Assembly (NCBI GenBank): GCA_004794655.1
Contig: SMMW01000001.1
Location: 2,418,001-2,482,000 of the forward strand
Direction: 5' to 3'
Source of the DNA: Marisa cornuarietis
Taxonomy: Eukaryota > Mollusca > Gastropoda > Architaenioglossa > Ampullariidae
DNA: 64,000 nucleotides
A model generated the notes under the pieces. The model did not search any database. It was not told the DNA's origin and saw only the letters and a program-made list of their open reading frames with translations. The translations under genes and the position numbers were made by a program. Positions 1 to 11,213 of the stretch are shown in pieces. The number at the start of each line of letters is the position of its first letter. Within the stretch, counting starts at the first letter, position 1.

Positions 1-214
1 GAACGTTTGCTATAAAACGCAATCAAATAAGGTGTACAAACAAGAAGAAAAAAAACAATTTATTAAATTTTCAGTATCACTTAGCATATATTCGCTTCTA
101 TTATCCGACGTGTGTAGCAGATCATGAGCACCCTTGAAAGCACTAAACTGAATAATGTCTTTTTTGTGCATTTTCCAATGCTTTTTTTTACTTCGACTTT
201 TGGGTCAACAAGCC
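1..214. other. AT-rich start of window, no gene seen
   Basis: Short stretch with poly-A and no convincing coding frame. It could belong to the upstream part of the LINE that becomes recognisable after about 215, but I see no protein similarity here. Confidence 0.4.
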
Positions 215-679
215 TGAGACAGTCATCAGTACTATCCATGATGATGATGTCATCAAGGTAGTCGACTCTTACAAATGTTTAGGTACCATCTTCGACAACA
301 AGCTTAAATGGGACAGTACATGAGTACTGACATGATCCTCTGTAAGAGTCAACAACGCCTGTACCTCCTACGGAAACTTAAATCTTTCTCTGTCAGCTCT
401 CGTCATCCTCACTCGGTTCTATCAGTCATTCATTGAAAGTCTCATCACTTTTTCTTTCATCTCCTGGTTCCACAACCTCCCCCTAGGGAACAGGAATAGT
501 CTGGTCTCCCTTGTTAATATCTGTTCCAAGATCACTGGAAGCAGGCAGAGGGACTTGGCAGCTTTCTGTCATCAGCAGATCCTTAGGAAGACATCTCGTA
601 TCCTCTCTATTTCTGATCATGTGTTGACGCGATGCCTGTTTGCAAAACCAATCGCCACCGCAATTCATTCATTCCACGT
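215..679 (+). mobile_element. LINE fragment (CR1/Rex1-like), C-terminal part of reverse transcriptase, left half
   Basis: Translating the plus strand in shifting frames gives pieces of the thumb and C-terminal region of a non-LTR reverse transcriptase: YKCLGTIFDNKLKWD near 275-315, QQRLYLLRKLKSFSVS near 350-400, then a run ending ILRKTSRILSISDHVLTRC near 590-635. Stops and frameshifts interrupt it, so it is a pseudogene. A related copy lies at 52262-53145. The reading resumes at 3478 after an inserted second LINE. Assignment to a CR1/Rex1-like group rests on remembered family motifs and is inference. Confidence 0.7.
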
Positions 680-692
680 GCTGATCAATTCT

Positions 693-2330
693 TCTTCTTA
701 TTCCTGTACGCTCCCAGTGGAGCATAGGGCCGCAACCACACCCCGCCAACGGACCCGGTTCTGGGCACTCCTTTCTAGTTGGGACCATGTCATGCCAGCT
801 GTCTCTGCCTTTCTGTGGACTGATCTCCTCCACGTCTCTCTGGGTCTCCCAGCCCTGCGCCTCCCTTGTGGGTTCCAGCCCAGAGCTTGTCTTGTTAAGT
901 TGTCGGCTGGCTTTCGTAAGGTGTGACCAATCCAGCCCCACTTCCGCTTCCTGATGTCTTGGCTAGCAGGTTTTTGATTGGTTCTCTCCCACAGGTCTAT
1001 ATTGGAGATCTTATCAGGCCATCTGATGTTGAGGATGTGGCGCAGACATCTGTTGACGAATGTCTGTATCTTGTTAGTAATGGCATTTGTCACCGCCATG
1101 TCTCGGATCCATATAGAAGTATTGCCCTTACATTTGTGTTAAAGATGCGGATCTTGGTGTGTAAAGATAGAGCTTTGGAGTTCCAGATAGGTCGTAGGGT
1201 GTGGAATGCAAGCCTGGCTTTGTTTGTTCGGCTTCTTGCATCCTCATCTGAACCTCCATTTTGCTGACTATGCTGCCAAGGTAGGTGAAACGGTCAGACT
1301 CTGTAATGCATTCCCCATGCAGTTGTAGTGGGGCTTCTTGCTTGTTGTTGACCCGCATTACTTCCGTCTTCTTGATGTTGATGGTCAGGCCCGTCATTGC
1401 TGCTTCTTCTGCGAGCCGAGTGAGCTTTGTTTGTGCGTGTTGTTGTTTGTGGGACAGCAGGCTTATGTCTTCTGCAAAGTCGAGGTCTTCAAGTTGCCTG
1501 GCGAAGGTCCACTGAATGCCCGTGTTACTGTTAGAGGTTGTTCTTCTCATGATCCAGTCTATGACGATCAGGAAGATTGTCGGTGAGAGCATACATCCTT
1601 GCCTCACTCCAGTCCTCACTGTGAAGGGGTCAGTCAGCTTTCCGTTGTGGATCACCTGGCATTTCGAGTCCTCATACAGCTGTTGGATGATGGCAATAAA
1701 CTTTGGTGGAAATCCGTAGTGCTGCATCAGTTTCCAGATGGTTTCCCTGTCTACGGAGTCAAAGGCTTTCTCAAAATCCACAAAGGTTATGTATAGTGGT
1801 GCCTGCCATTCAATGGACTGTTCAATAATATTTCGTAGTGTAGCGATTTGGTCTATGCATGATTTTCCCTGCCGAAAGCCTGCCTGTTCTTGCCGCAGTC
1901 TCTTGTCTAGGGCATTTTTTAGTCTCTCCAGGATGATTCTGGTCAGCACCTTGCTAGGAGTGGACAACAGCATAATCCCACGCCAATTGCTGCACTGTGT
2001 AAGGTCGCCTTTTTTGGGTAGCTTTACTAGGTAGCCAAGCTTCCAGTCTGCTGGAACTTGTTCCTGTTCCCAAATTTTCTTCAGCAGTGGGTGTAACATC
2101 TCTGCTGCGGCTGTTGGATCTGCCTTTAGTGCTTCAGCAGGAATGCCATCTGGGCCTGCCGCCTTGCCAGACTTCAAGGACTTGATGGCTTTGATGATTT
2201 CTGCCTTCGTTGGTGGGCTGGTGTTTACTTGAAGCTGTTCGGCAGCTGGGGGAATGTCCAAGGTGGTTGTTGGTGATGGTCGGTTAAGTATTTCATCAAA
2301 ATGTTCCACCCAGCGTGATCTTGTTTCTGA
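693..2330 (-). pseudogene. LINE reverse transcriptase and C-terminal domain, broken
   Basis: In order on the minus strand come GPDGIPAEALK, LVKLPKKGDLTQCSNWRGI, EQAGFRQGKSCIDQ, ITFVDFEKAFDSVDR, TGVRQGCMLSP and then LDFAEDISLLS, which stands where the catalytic YADD/FADD box belongs, so the second aspartate is a glutamate. A missing A in the A-run at 1259-1262 shifts the frame before a GGSDEDARSR segment. A missing G near 1092-1096 shifts it again between GSETW and VTNAITNK. The C-terminal part (WGWIGHTLRK, RAGRPRETWRRSV) runs to a stop just before the tail. The copy cannot encode an active enzyme. Plus-strand frames over this region are shadows. Confidence 0.9.
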
Positions 2331-3468
2331 AGATCCTGACCATGACCACTCACAAGGAGTAGCAGTACTGATGACACAGGAGGCTGCAAGGGCACTAATA
2401 ACATGGGAACCAGTTTCTCCACGACTCATGTCAGCTCGGTTCAACTCCAAAGGAAGAAAGATCACCATCATCCAGTGCTATGCACCTACCAACGCAGCAA
2501 AAGAAGAGGAGAAGGAGGACTTTTACAACTCCCTACAAGCGCTGGTTGATCGTACTGCAAGACGAGACCTGAAGATCATCATGGGCGACATGAATGCCAA
2601 AGTTGGAGATAACAACACGGACAAAGAACACATAATGGGAAAGCACGGTGTGGGCAACTGCAATGAGAATGGTGAGCTGTTCACAGACTTCTGCTTGTTC
2701 AACGACCTTGTAATCGGAGGCACAGTCTTTCCTCACAAAACCATTCACAAGACCACCTGGACTTCACCAGATGGAAATACAGAAAACCAGATCGATCACA
2801 TCACCATCGATCGACAGTTTCGAAGAAGTCTGCTGGACGTCAGAGTAAAGCGAGGTGCAGATGCAGCCACAGACCACCATCTACTTGTGGCAACCATGAA
2901 GATAAAGCTGAGGTCCTTCCATGACTCATCGGACAGACCGCACCACAAATTCAACGTGCAGTTCCTCAGAGATCGGAATAAACAAGAAGAGTTCAACTGC
3001 GAAGTAAAAAAACAGGTTTGCGGCACTGGAAGGACTCTTGGAAGAAACAGTGACCAACCACTGGACAAGAATACAAGAGACCTGGAAAACTTCCTGCACA
3101 CACGTTCTGGGGAAGAAAGGAAAACAGCATAAGGAATGGCTGAATATAAAGTCCTGGCAAAAAATAGAGCAAAGGAAAGAGCTGAAGCAGAAGATCAACC
3201 AATGTCAAGACCAGCAGGAAAAAGAAGAACTCAGAGCAAAATACTGGGAGATAAACAGAGAAGTAAAAAAGAGCGCAAGAGATGACAAGAGGCAGTTCAC
3301 ACACAAGATGGCAGAAGAGGCAGAACAAGCAGCTGGGCAAAATAACACAAAGAGACTATATGAAATTACAAGAATTCTGGCAGGAAGAAAAAACACCAAT
3401 GCGTGCAGACCAATAAAGGATAAGAATGGCAGCGCCATCACCGGAGATGCAGAAACAAGATCACGCTG
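2331..3468 (+). pseudogene. LINE APE-type endonuclease and linker, 5'-truncated and frameshifted
   Basis: The reading starts inside the endonuclease with SQGVAVLMT and continues through IIQCYAPTN, IIMGDMNAKVG (catalytic Asp and Asn), NQIDHITIDRQF and ATDHHLLVATM (the final DH pair). The N-terminal strand with the catalytic Asn and Glu is missing, so the copy was truncated at its 5' end. One extra A in the run at 3006-3012 moves the linker into another frame, which continues as RFAALEGLLEETVTNHW and ends with SAITGDAETRSR at the breakpoint. Family knowledge: this is the endonuclease type often named 'craniofacial development protein 2-like' in invertebrate annotations. Confidence 0.88.
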
Positions 3469-3477
3469 ATCAATTCT

Positions 3478-3715
3478 ACTGGCCGTGAACTCGTACTAGC
3501 CTGAGGTGACCTAAAGTCACCATGTGCGTGTGTGTGTGTGTGTGTGCATGCGCGCGCGAGAAAAATAGATTATATCTCCTTCTATATCATGTATATGTAT
3601 TATCTCTTTTATATCATGTATATGTATTTATTATTTCTTTATATCATGCATGTATTACTGCTAGTACGAGCACTATTTGGAATTGCCCTTGGGGATAAAG
3701 AAAATTGAATTGTTT
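3478..3715 (+). mobile_element. Right half and 3' tail of the host LINE
   Basis: Removing one target copy and the inserted element joins this sequence to the host LINE at 679. The segment holds a small hairpin (ggtgac / gtcacc), a short (TG)n run from about 3526, three imperfect copies of an AT-rich unit with tatatcatgtatatg between about 3571 and 3655, and a tail around ggaattgccctt that recurs at 22090-22157. The tail identity across two loci shows that this is a dispersed element end. Confidence 0.7.
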
Positions 3716-3889
3716 TGTTGTCCGAATGAGCTCGATGGAGACAGTCGGCCATATTTGTGTGCGCTGCATTCCACCTTTAGATCGGTTTGCGAGCGCTAGC
3801 GGCGTGCAGGCGGTCCCGGAGTAGAAAACAATTTGAAGGTTGAGGAGCGCCCGTGTTCCCGGTGACCACAGAAAGCAGCGCATGCCAAA
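3716..3889 (+). promoter_or_regulatory. FBXO28: FBXO28 5' UTR and probable core promoter
   Basis: About 175 bp separate the LINE tail from the start codon. The stretch is GC-richer than its surroundings (agcgctagcggcgtgc near 3793-3810) and has no TATA box at a usable distance, as expected for a housekeeping promoter. A second ATG at 3882 opens a 7-codon reading frame that overlaps the true start out of frame and stops at 3905. Confidence 0.5.
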
Positions 3890-6800
3890 ATGGCGAGCTC
3901 CATAAGTCTGATAAATTTACCGGAGCACATTTTGAATCAGATCATGTCGTATCTGACTTATAGTGAAATCAGTGAATACAGAAGAGTGCGTATCGTCTCA
4001 TCGTGCTGTTTTTATTAGCATACAGTTAACGTGATAAAGGCCATACATTTACGATTATGATTTGTATTGTGTTTTGTTATGACTGCAAATGCAGTCTCGG
4101 AATCTACAAGCGCAGACATTGTTTCGAGGGCTAAATTAATACGAATGGGTATAAACACGGGTTTCCATGGAGTGTTATGAGTGACAAATTCATTCAGTGT
4201 ATTGTATTGAAAACAGTTTTTAAAACTGTTGATAATATGAAAGCGAATGTTTATGTTGTAATTCGTTCAAATATAGGCCTAGTTCTTATTTGAATTTTGG
4301 GAAGTTCAGTTGTCAAGGACTGTAACTATAAAGACAAAATCTTATCCGGTATTTAACCAAGTATTTCATATCTCTTATGTTGGTCAATGTAATTGTTATC
4401 AGTGTCTATATTTTCCCTACTTTTAACCTGAGCCAGGTATATCAGCGAGCAGTGTGCAAAAATGGTACTACTAGTATTACCGCAATGTGTATTTTGAAGT
4501 AGGTAAATTCTAATTTTTCAGTTAAAGTCATGCAAATAAATGGAGAATGAAAAAAAGCACTTAACAAGAAATGTATTTTTGATGTTTGAAGGTGTGCCAG
4601 ACATTCAACCGAAGATGCTCAAGCATATTAAACAACAGTTTTGCCAGAGTTGATCGCTTCCATTTACAGATACACCGCAATGTTAAGCAGCAGCTTCCAC
4701 GCCGAGAGTCAGAACGCCGTAGTCATCCATTGTCTCGCCATGCTGATGTGCTTTCAGCTGTGGAGACACGATTGTCATTATTGTCAATGACATATTCTAA
4801 ATACATTGAACTTAATCTTTGCTGCTTCATTCCAGGAAAGGTGACTACATCTAATTATCTCTTATTCTTTAGCCTTGAATAAGCTTACAAATATAACACC
4901 TATTGTTTTGATGACTTTTTTGTAGTTTAGTTTTAAAATGTAAAATCTTTTAAATGTAATCTAGCAATTTGAAACACACATCTGCATAAACAAAGGACAT
5001 TTGTATCTCATATGTCAAAAGTATTTTTCTGTTAGTAACATGAGATTGTTCTTACTGATGAAATATTCTTTTCCTCAGGTTCTGGATGAACTTTATCGCA
5101 TCCTGAATCTTCTGCAGCAGACGGACCGACAGTTACCACGTTCTCACGAGTTTTTGCAGGAATTACGTGATATCTCATCTATGGCTATGGAACATTTTGA
5201 GGAAAATGTGGTTCCTGTGCTCAAGAATCACATCAGTCCTAGTACCATGTCCATAACTGGAAATATCTTGTCAGATGTAACATCCTGCCCAAGTAAGCAC
5301 AAGCAACAGACATTGTGAACTGCTTGTGTACTGTGTAATTCTTTTTTTTTATTCTTGCATAAATTGCACTAAGAACTTGTATTTTAATAATAGCAAAGCT
5401 TCACCCTTTTAATTATTTTCAGGCCAACTTGAGATTTTTAATTATTTATTTTTGGACAGTAGTTTTAGAATAAGTGAGGTGTTTGCTTTAGAATATATTC
5501 TTGGTTAGTAGAACACGAGGATATGCTGACAAAAAGTTGGATCTTACATTTTTAAATATAACCATAGCATAATTCATGAAGCCTTAACCACTGCATAGTT
5601 ACTGAGTCCATTGCAGATTATATATAAACACTTTGTGTTTGTTGTAAAAAATGGAAATAACTATGCTTAAAATAGAGCCCCATTATGGCGTAGTCATCTC
5701 TATGCAGCTAAGCTAGTAAATTATTTTAAGAGGAGGAAATTACCAAGCCCAAATTTTGTTTCAGGTGCATCAGCCTCTTGGACAGCTTCAGTACCCAGGT
5801 CCTTAGCACCTGGCCGTTTGCCAGCATTGAGACAAGACCCACTTCGACTGCAGCAGCAGGTAAGCACACTCGATCAGAGGATAAGCTTGATAAGCAGTAG
5901 GAATATGATAGTCTAAGGACACCATCGTTTGACATAAAACTGTCATCTAATTACAGACGTAATCGAAATAAATTTTTAACACTGGTTCAGCATTAATTTC
6001 GAGTTCTATGCTATACCTAGTCATTGTGTTGAAAAATTGACTCAAGTGAAAGTGGAGAAAAAATTTAAGGTGCATGTCCACAGTGCTCTTGTGACATAGT
6101 AGGTCTAGATTTTTTTTAAGCTTTTCTAACATGAACAAAATTCACTGTTGTCAGAACAGCATATATAACAGATAAACATATGACTACAAAGAGTTCATGA
6201 TTTCTGTTCATGGATTCCATTTTTTCCGCATAATGGAGTCGCCAAGCAAGACATTGATGACTCTGTGGTGTTCCTTCAATCACATCTGTGGCTGTTCATA
6301 AAAGTCGGTGTGTAATATAGAATGATGGTCACATTTCAAAACTTGCAGTAGAAACATGCCTTTGGGATTCTCTTGCTGATCGGTTCCCATTCTGACTTTG
6401 ACTTGCTTGATCAGTCATTGTTAGTCCCTCACCACTCCTGTGGTTGTCTTGGTGGGCTGTATGAGGTGTCTTGAAGTGAGGGTGACCATTCCTGATGATG
6501 TTGATTTTACTTTGCAAAGTCTGAATCTGTATCTGTCTCTGTGGGTACCTGTTCTGCTTTTCCCTTCCTATAATGTTCTCACATTTCAGGTCCCAATCCT
6601 TATGACAATCTTAAGAAAGAGAGAATGTATTGGTGTCAGCTTTCTTTTGTGTTTGACTGGTCCTTGTTCTCCCCAAGGCCATTTTCTCTGGTTAGATAAA
6701 CAATTACAGTTGCTAGTAGTGCAAGTTTTAAACCAGTTTGCAACTGCTAGCTGTCACCATCCAGAACAGAAATGTCATGAAGAGGTTGGGGCTATAAAAG

Positions 6801-8656
6801 GCCAACGGTGTAGCTAACCATTAATGCTGTTAAAATAGTCTTTATTATTGAGGAAAAAAATTCTGACTGTCAGTACTTCACCAAATGTAAGTTGCCCCGT
6901 ACGTATTACATATACAGGTATTGATCGACTTACGGCCTATGCAACTTATGACCATTCGACTTTACAACCACAGTCGCTAGCCACGACTGCTCCACGTCTG
7001 GCAGGGCAAACGTTGCCCAGCTGGTTTTGATGTTTTGCAATTGGAGAAAATGTTTCCTATGGTATTTTTTACACCTGTATTTTGTAAGTTTTGCAAATAT
7101 CAAACCAGTTGTACTGGTAATGCAGTGTTTTACTTAAACCTGAGGAATGTAAAAATAAGAAACAAAATGTTGTAGAGATGATACAAATGACATAAAACGA
7201 ACAAAGAAAATTATGATAAAATATAACTTGAAGATTTTTATAACATCATTTCACAGTACTGTACATATAGCCTACTCAACTTAAGACCAAATTGAGTTAC
7301 GACTGGTCTGTCATAACCAATCATGATCGTAAGTCGAGCAATACTTGTATGTGTGTATGCGAGTGTGTGTCTGTGAGAGAGGGAGGGGAGTGGGCATGGC
7401 AACACCAACAGCAAGATGAACGTTTTCCACATTCAAGCCTGATAAAATTATTATTGTACCTCTCTACATCATGGTGCAGGGGATTATACTTTTCTTTTGT
7501 GGAGCAATAAATGTGTTAAAATTTTGTGTACTGTAAATTTTGATCTGTTGAGCACACCTGTTTATAAGCTGCACCCACTAAATTTTAAAAAAGTCTACTT
7601 TTTTCACAAATATGTACAACTTGAAAGCTGCATCGTAGGCATTTTTCTCATTTTTGGCATGATGAGGGTGTTCACTTCCGCAGCTTATCTGAATGCTTCA
7701 ATTGTGTCTGGCTTTGATTTAAAAATGTGAACAGTTAACACTGTAACAACCTTAGCAGCTAACACTTAACATGGAGTTCATTGAAAAATTAATCTGAATC
7801 TGAAAAATCCGCTGTTTAAGCTGCAAAGTTTAAAGCTGGGGAAAAAGCTTATAGCCCGAAATTTATGGTACTTTGTGTAAGTAGTGATGTAGTAATGCAT
7901 TTTGTAAAGTGATAAGCAGGTACTAATTTCCTTTGTTGGTTTTTGTGACAGATTAAAGCACAGAACACAACCATGCTAGCACTAAGGAAAGAACAGCACG
8001 AGCAGAGGTCCAAATTAAATGAGCAACGTCGGCTGATCACAGAACAGGAACGGAAACTTCAAGAACAGAGCAAGTTGATCATGGAACTGACCACCCATGC
8101 ACAGGCACAAGAGATCAAAGTTGAGAAGCTTTCCCGTCAAGTGTCTCTTTTGACCGGACAATCATTCAGTCTTGTGGACAGCCACAACCTTATGCACCAG
8201 CCTCCATCTGATCCTTTGATTGGTGGCGATAACTCTGTGGGCAAAGGGGCTAAACTGGAAAATGCAAACAGTTGGGGAACTGTTTTGGGTGGTACGAATA
8301 AAGACAAACTTTCTAAGGACTACTACGTAACTTGTGCCGAAGCAACAAAAAGTTCTGCTGATGCTATTAACGAGCATACATGTAATGATTCATATAAAAC
8401 AAATGTAATGAATACACTTAAAAATATACCTTCGAAGGCTGCTTGTCACTCAGAACAAGGGAAAAGTTCAGAAGACATAAACATTGCAGCAGCAGACCTG
8501 TCAGAGACAAGGGACAAAAAAGCAGAGGAAGAAGTATTTTCTGATAAAAGACATGAAAGTGGCAAAAACAGCCTTAAGAGAAAATCTGGGTCTTTAACAT
8601 CTTCAGATGATGTGGGTTCCTCAGTATCTTCCGGGAATAAGCATTGCAGGCGATAG
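3890..8656 (+). CDS. FBXO28: F-box only protein 28 (five coding exons)
   Basis: Coding exons are 3890-3985, 4592-4840, 5079-5292, 5765-5859 and 7952-8656. All junctions are GT/AG and phases agree, giving 452 residues (human protein 368). Residues about 8-48 form the F-box (LPEHILNQIMSYLTYSEISEYRR, split across an intron, then VCQTFNRRC). Next come the hallmark stretches of this family: QLPRRESERRSHPLSRHADV, AVETRLSLLSMTYSKY, LCCFIPGK and FLQELRDISSMAMEHF. From about residue 212 to 288 a Gln/Glu-rich coiled coil follows, and the last 160 residues are Ser/Asn/Lys-rich and poorly conserved. The start has A at -3 and G at +4. Known role of the family: substrate receptor of SCF (SKP1-CUL1) ubiquitin ligases, nuclear and centrosomal. 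It lies tail-to-tail with ISCA2. Exon structure is seen; function is from family knowledge. Confidence 0.93.
6913..7349. mobile_element. Short TIR element (Tigger/pogo-like MITE) in FBXO28 last intron
   Basis: The left end CAGGTATTGATCGACTTACG (6915) and the reverse complement of the right end CAAGTATTGCTCGACTTACG (ending 7347) match at 18 of 20 positions, and both ends are flanked by TA. Motifs like cgacttacg recur just inside the ends. The 433-bp element has no transposase. A TA target and CAG ends suggest the mariner/Tigger group; this placement is inference. Confidence 0.7.
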
Positions 8657-10470
8657 ATGTGACACTCATACAAATGTTACACCAGTGTTAAATGAGTCAT
8701 GATTTTAGTGTGATCATAACCAAGCAAGTTGAGATGTTTTAGAATGAATTCTTGACTTAACACTGGTTTATTTTGTTTTTTAAATTGTTGAGTACCCTCA
8801 CTGGTAAATGTAATTTGTATTGTTTAGATGAGGGGAAAAAAGAGCCTTTTTATTAAACCATGCTCCAAAAAAATTAAGTAAAAATCATAATTGACCAAGA
8901 TATGATCTTAAAATTGTTAGACTAACATATTCAAATATATCTATATACAAAGTTTTGCAACTGGATGCAGAGGAGACTTGGAAGATTAAAGGGTTTGTAG
9001 TATGAATGGTAAAACTCAAGGACCTGGATCACTTTGCTGCTACAGATCAAAATTATTTAAATTTTAAAGATGACAAGTATCATCTTGTGACATTTCTAGC
9101 CAATGTCAGTAGCTGCAGATAAGTTGGGAGAACTCATAGATGAGAATTGCATGTCACTACTAAATTATGAGTATACATGAAATTATGTTTTTCCCAAATT
9201 TTTTAGAACTAGGACTTTGATTGTACATGAGTAGCACATCAGAAATATGTGCAATTTGGAATCCTGCATCCTTATGTAAGAAAACAGCACAGTCCCAGAT
9301 TATCATCTCGCCAACCTCATCTCTTGCCATAATTTGCAGCAATGACTTTCCCAAAAGTTACCTCTAGTTATAGATAATATACCCTTTCAAAGTCATGATG
9401 CTCACTTTTTGCCCCCCACCCACCCCAAAATGGTGTTGCATTTAATAATACATTTGACTATAAACAATACAATGTCATCAAGGATTCAAATTGATGCTTT
9501 CTTATATTGCATATATTCTTTCTGAAGACATTAACATTAATGAATTTATTAGGACCAAGTGTTAAGGACAATACTAAGTTTTTTGATGCTATAGAAAATC
9601 AGTGAAGAAATTGGAAATGTCCTTATTTTCAAAGAGGGAGACTTGAACTAATTATTAAGCAGGAAACTAGATGCAAACAATTTTAGTCTGGTATATTCTA
9701 TTCAGCAAGTCAGTAAGCAAATTACTTTAAAAGAAAGTCCCACATCTGCCTAATACGTACTTTAAAAAATGGGCAAGTTTATCCTTCATTTTAAAAAAAA
9801 ATTCTTATTTTCTTAATTTCTTTTTAAAAACATACATAATTTGTAACTGTCAATGGGGGGTGCAGCATGTGTATATGTATATGCATCCAAATACACGTCA
9901 AAAGGCAAAGCTCACTGCACTGAACAGGATCCTTGAAATAGTCACAAAGATGTAAAATGAAGAACAATGCAAAGACTCGCTTTGTTCCAGCAGTAAAAGG
10001 TGATCACAGCAGATTTAACAGTGATGACTCTCGAAAACAAGGGTTAGTGACATCAGAAGATTGAGAATATATTGAGAAATCTTGAGAATAATTAGAAATG
10101 TTAGCATTTCAAACAGCAAAAAGGTGATTATCACTTCAGTTTATTCTCTGCAGCTCAAGGAGGATGCTGAAAATTTGAAAATTGAGGTGCATTAATGGTA
10201 TATAGGTATTTTTATGCCATGTCTCTAAATATTTTTTTTTTTGAAGGATAATTTAAATGATTGTACATACATATTTCCCCAAAAGAGATCTGTTGTTTAG
10301 GTCTTGCATTTATTCTTTGTTCAGTGCACTTGCTTGTGTGATCTTTTTGCTAAAGAAATGTTTTCGTGCAAATTTGTTTAATTTTATTTTGTTATTTATT
10401 TAAGTATTTGAGGTCGTTGTGATGAAGATGTCCTAAAGATGTTCTGAAATAAATGTAAGAATGTCGAAAT
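8657..10470 (+). other. FBXO28: Probable FBXO28 3' UTR
   Basis: This is an AT-rich stretch without coding frames after the FBXO28 stop. An AATAAA at 10448-10453, followed by a GT-rich stretch, is the best poly-A signal, which would give a 3' UTR of about 1.8 kb. Vertebrate FBXO28 also has a long 3' UTR. The end point is inferred. Confidence 0.45.
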
Positions 10471-11029
10471 GCTGTTGAAATGTGTTTTTATATGGCAAAG
10501 CATAAGGACACGAGCACAAACATTTTGTTGATTGCAATTAAATCTACAGATAGCTGAGTCTGTTTAAATTACTGTATGAAGAAAATTGTCTTTATGTTAG
10601 AAGAATCGGTGAGAAGTGTTGAAACCAAATTCCCACAATTCTTCAATTACAATTAAGTTTTGAAAAATCAAGAAAAAGGTGTTCCAGGATTTTTGTAGTG
10701 TCATAAAATTGCTCTATATTCATGGTCCATTTCCTATCCATTGCTGTTGCAGCAAACACCTAACATTGCAAGCATGGAAGGATTAAAATACAAAAGAATG
10801 TCAACCATAGAGTATTAAATTGCAGTGAAACTATTTTAACTCTTGCAACAATGTAAGTGGAACAAAATAAGTTTTACTGTATAAATATTACATTTGTTTA
10901 AATCTAAAATATTCACCTTATCATAGCTCATTGCAATCATGTGCCATTAAACTGTATTTAGATTTATGCAATTTTCTAAATTTTATTTTTGCTGTCCAAA
11001 CCTGTCCTTTTTAGTTTCTCCGCATGCGA
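10471..11029. other. Intergenic, nothing recognised
   Basis: AT-rich spacer between the FBXO28 3' end and the SINE. No reading frame or repeat pattern was recognised. Confidence 0.5.
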
Positions 11030-11213
11030 CACCTGATTATGGGGGGGGGGGGGTTGTGTTTTACGCTGTCTGGAACTAAGGCTATATATCATGGCAAGGC
11101 AGCCAGCCCTGTAAAAGGAACAGCGTGCTGAGACGAGAGCTGAATCCAGGACAGCTAACCGTCACTGCATGACAGGCACTAACCACTGCGCCACTGGACC
11201 GCCCACCTGATTA
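11030..11213 (-). mobile_element. tRNA-derived SINE with 10-bp target duplication
   Basis: On the minus strand the element starts with a tRNA-like head: A box within GTGGCGCAGTGGTTAGTGCC, and a B-box-like GGATTCAGCTC about 35 bases later. An unrelated body follows, ending in a 13-14 base C run. Both sides carry cacctgatta (11030-11039 and 11204-11213), an exact target site duplication. The total inserted length is about 164 bp. It lies between the two convergent genes. Confidence 0.85.

Larger units (their letters stand above)
680..3477 (-). mobile_element. RTE-like LINE with inverted 5' half, flanked by a 13-bp target duplication
   Basis: The element lies between two copies of gctgatcaattct (680-692 and 3465-3477). 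Its 3' half (RT and C-terminus) reads on the minus strand, 2330 down to 693. Its 5' part (endonuclease and linker) reads on the plus strand, 2331 to 3468. The end of the linker and the start of the RT segment share 19 bp in inverted orientation (3450-3468 and 2311-2329). This is the arrangement known from LINE twin priming. The protein stop is followed at once by an A/G-rich tail and then the target duplication, giving almost no 3' UTR, as is usual in the RTE group. Clade is inference; the structure is read directly. Confidence 0.85.

Noticed and set aside
1285..2034. Plus-strand frames across the LINE RT
   Set aside because: Shadows of the minus-strand RT, which has clear catalytic motifs.
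6440..6817. 125-codon plus frame in FBXO28 intron 4
   Set aside because: It lies inside an intron defined by matching splice phases and has no domain.
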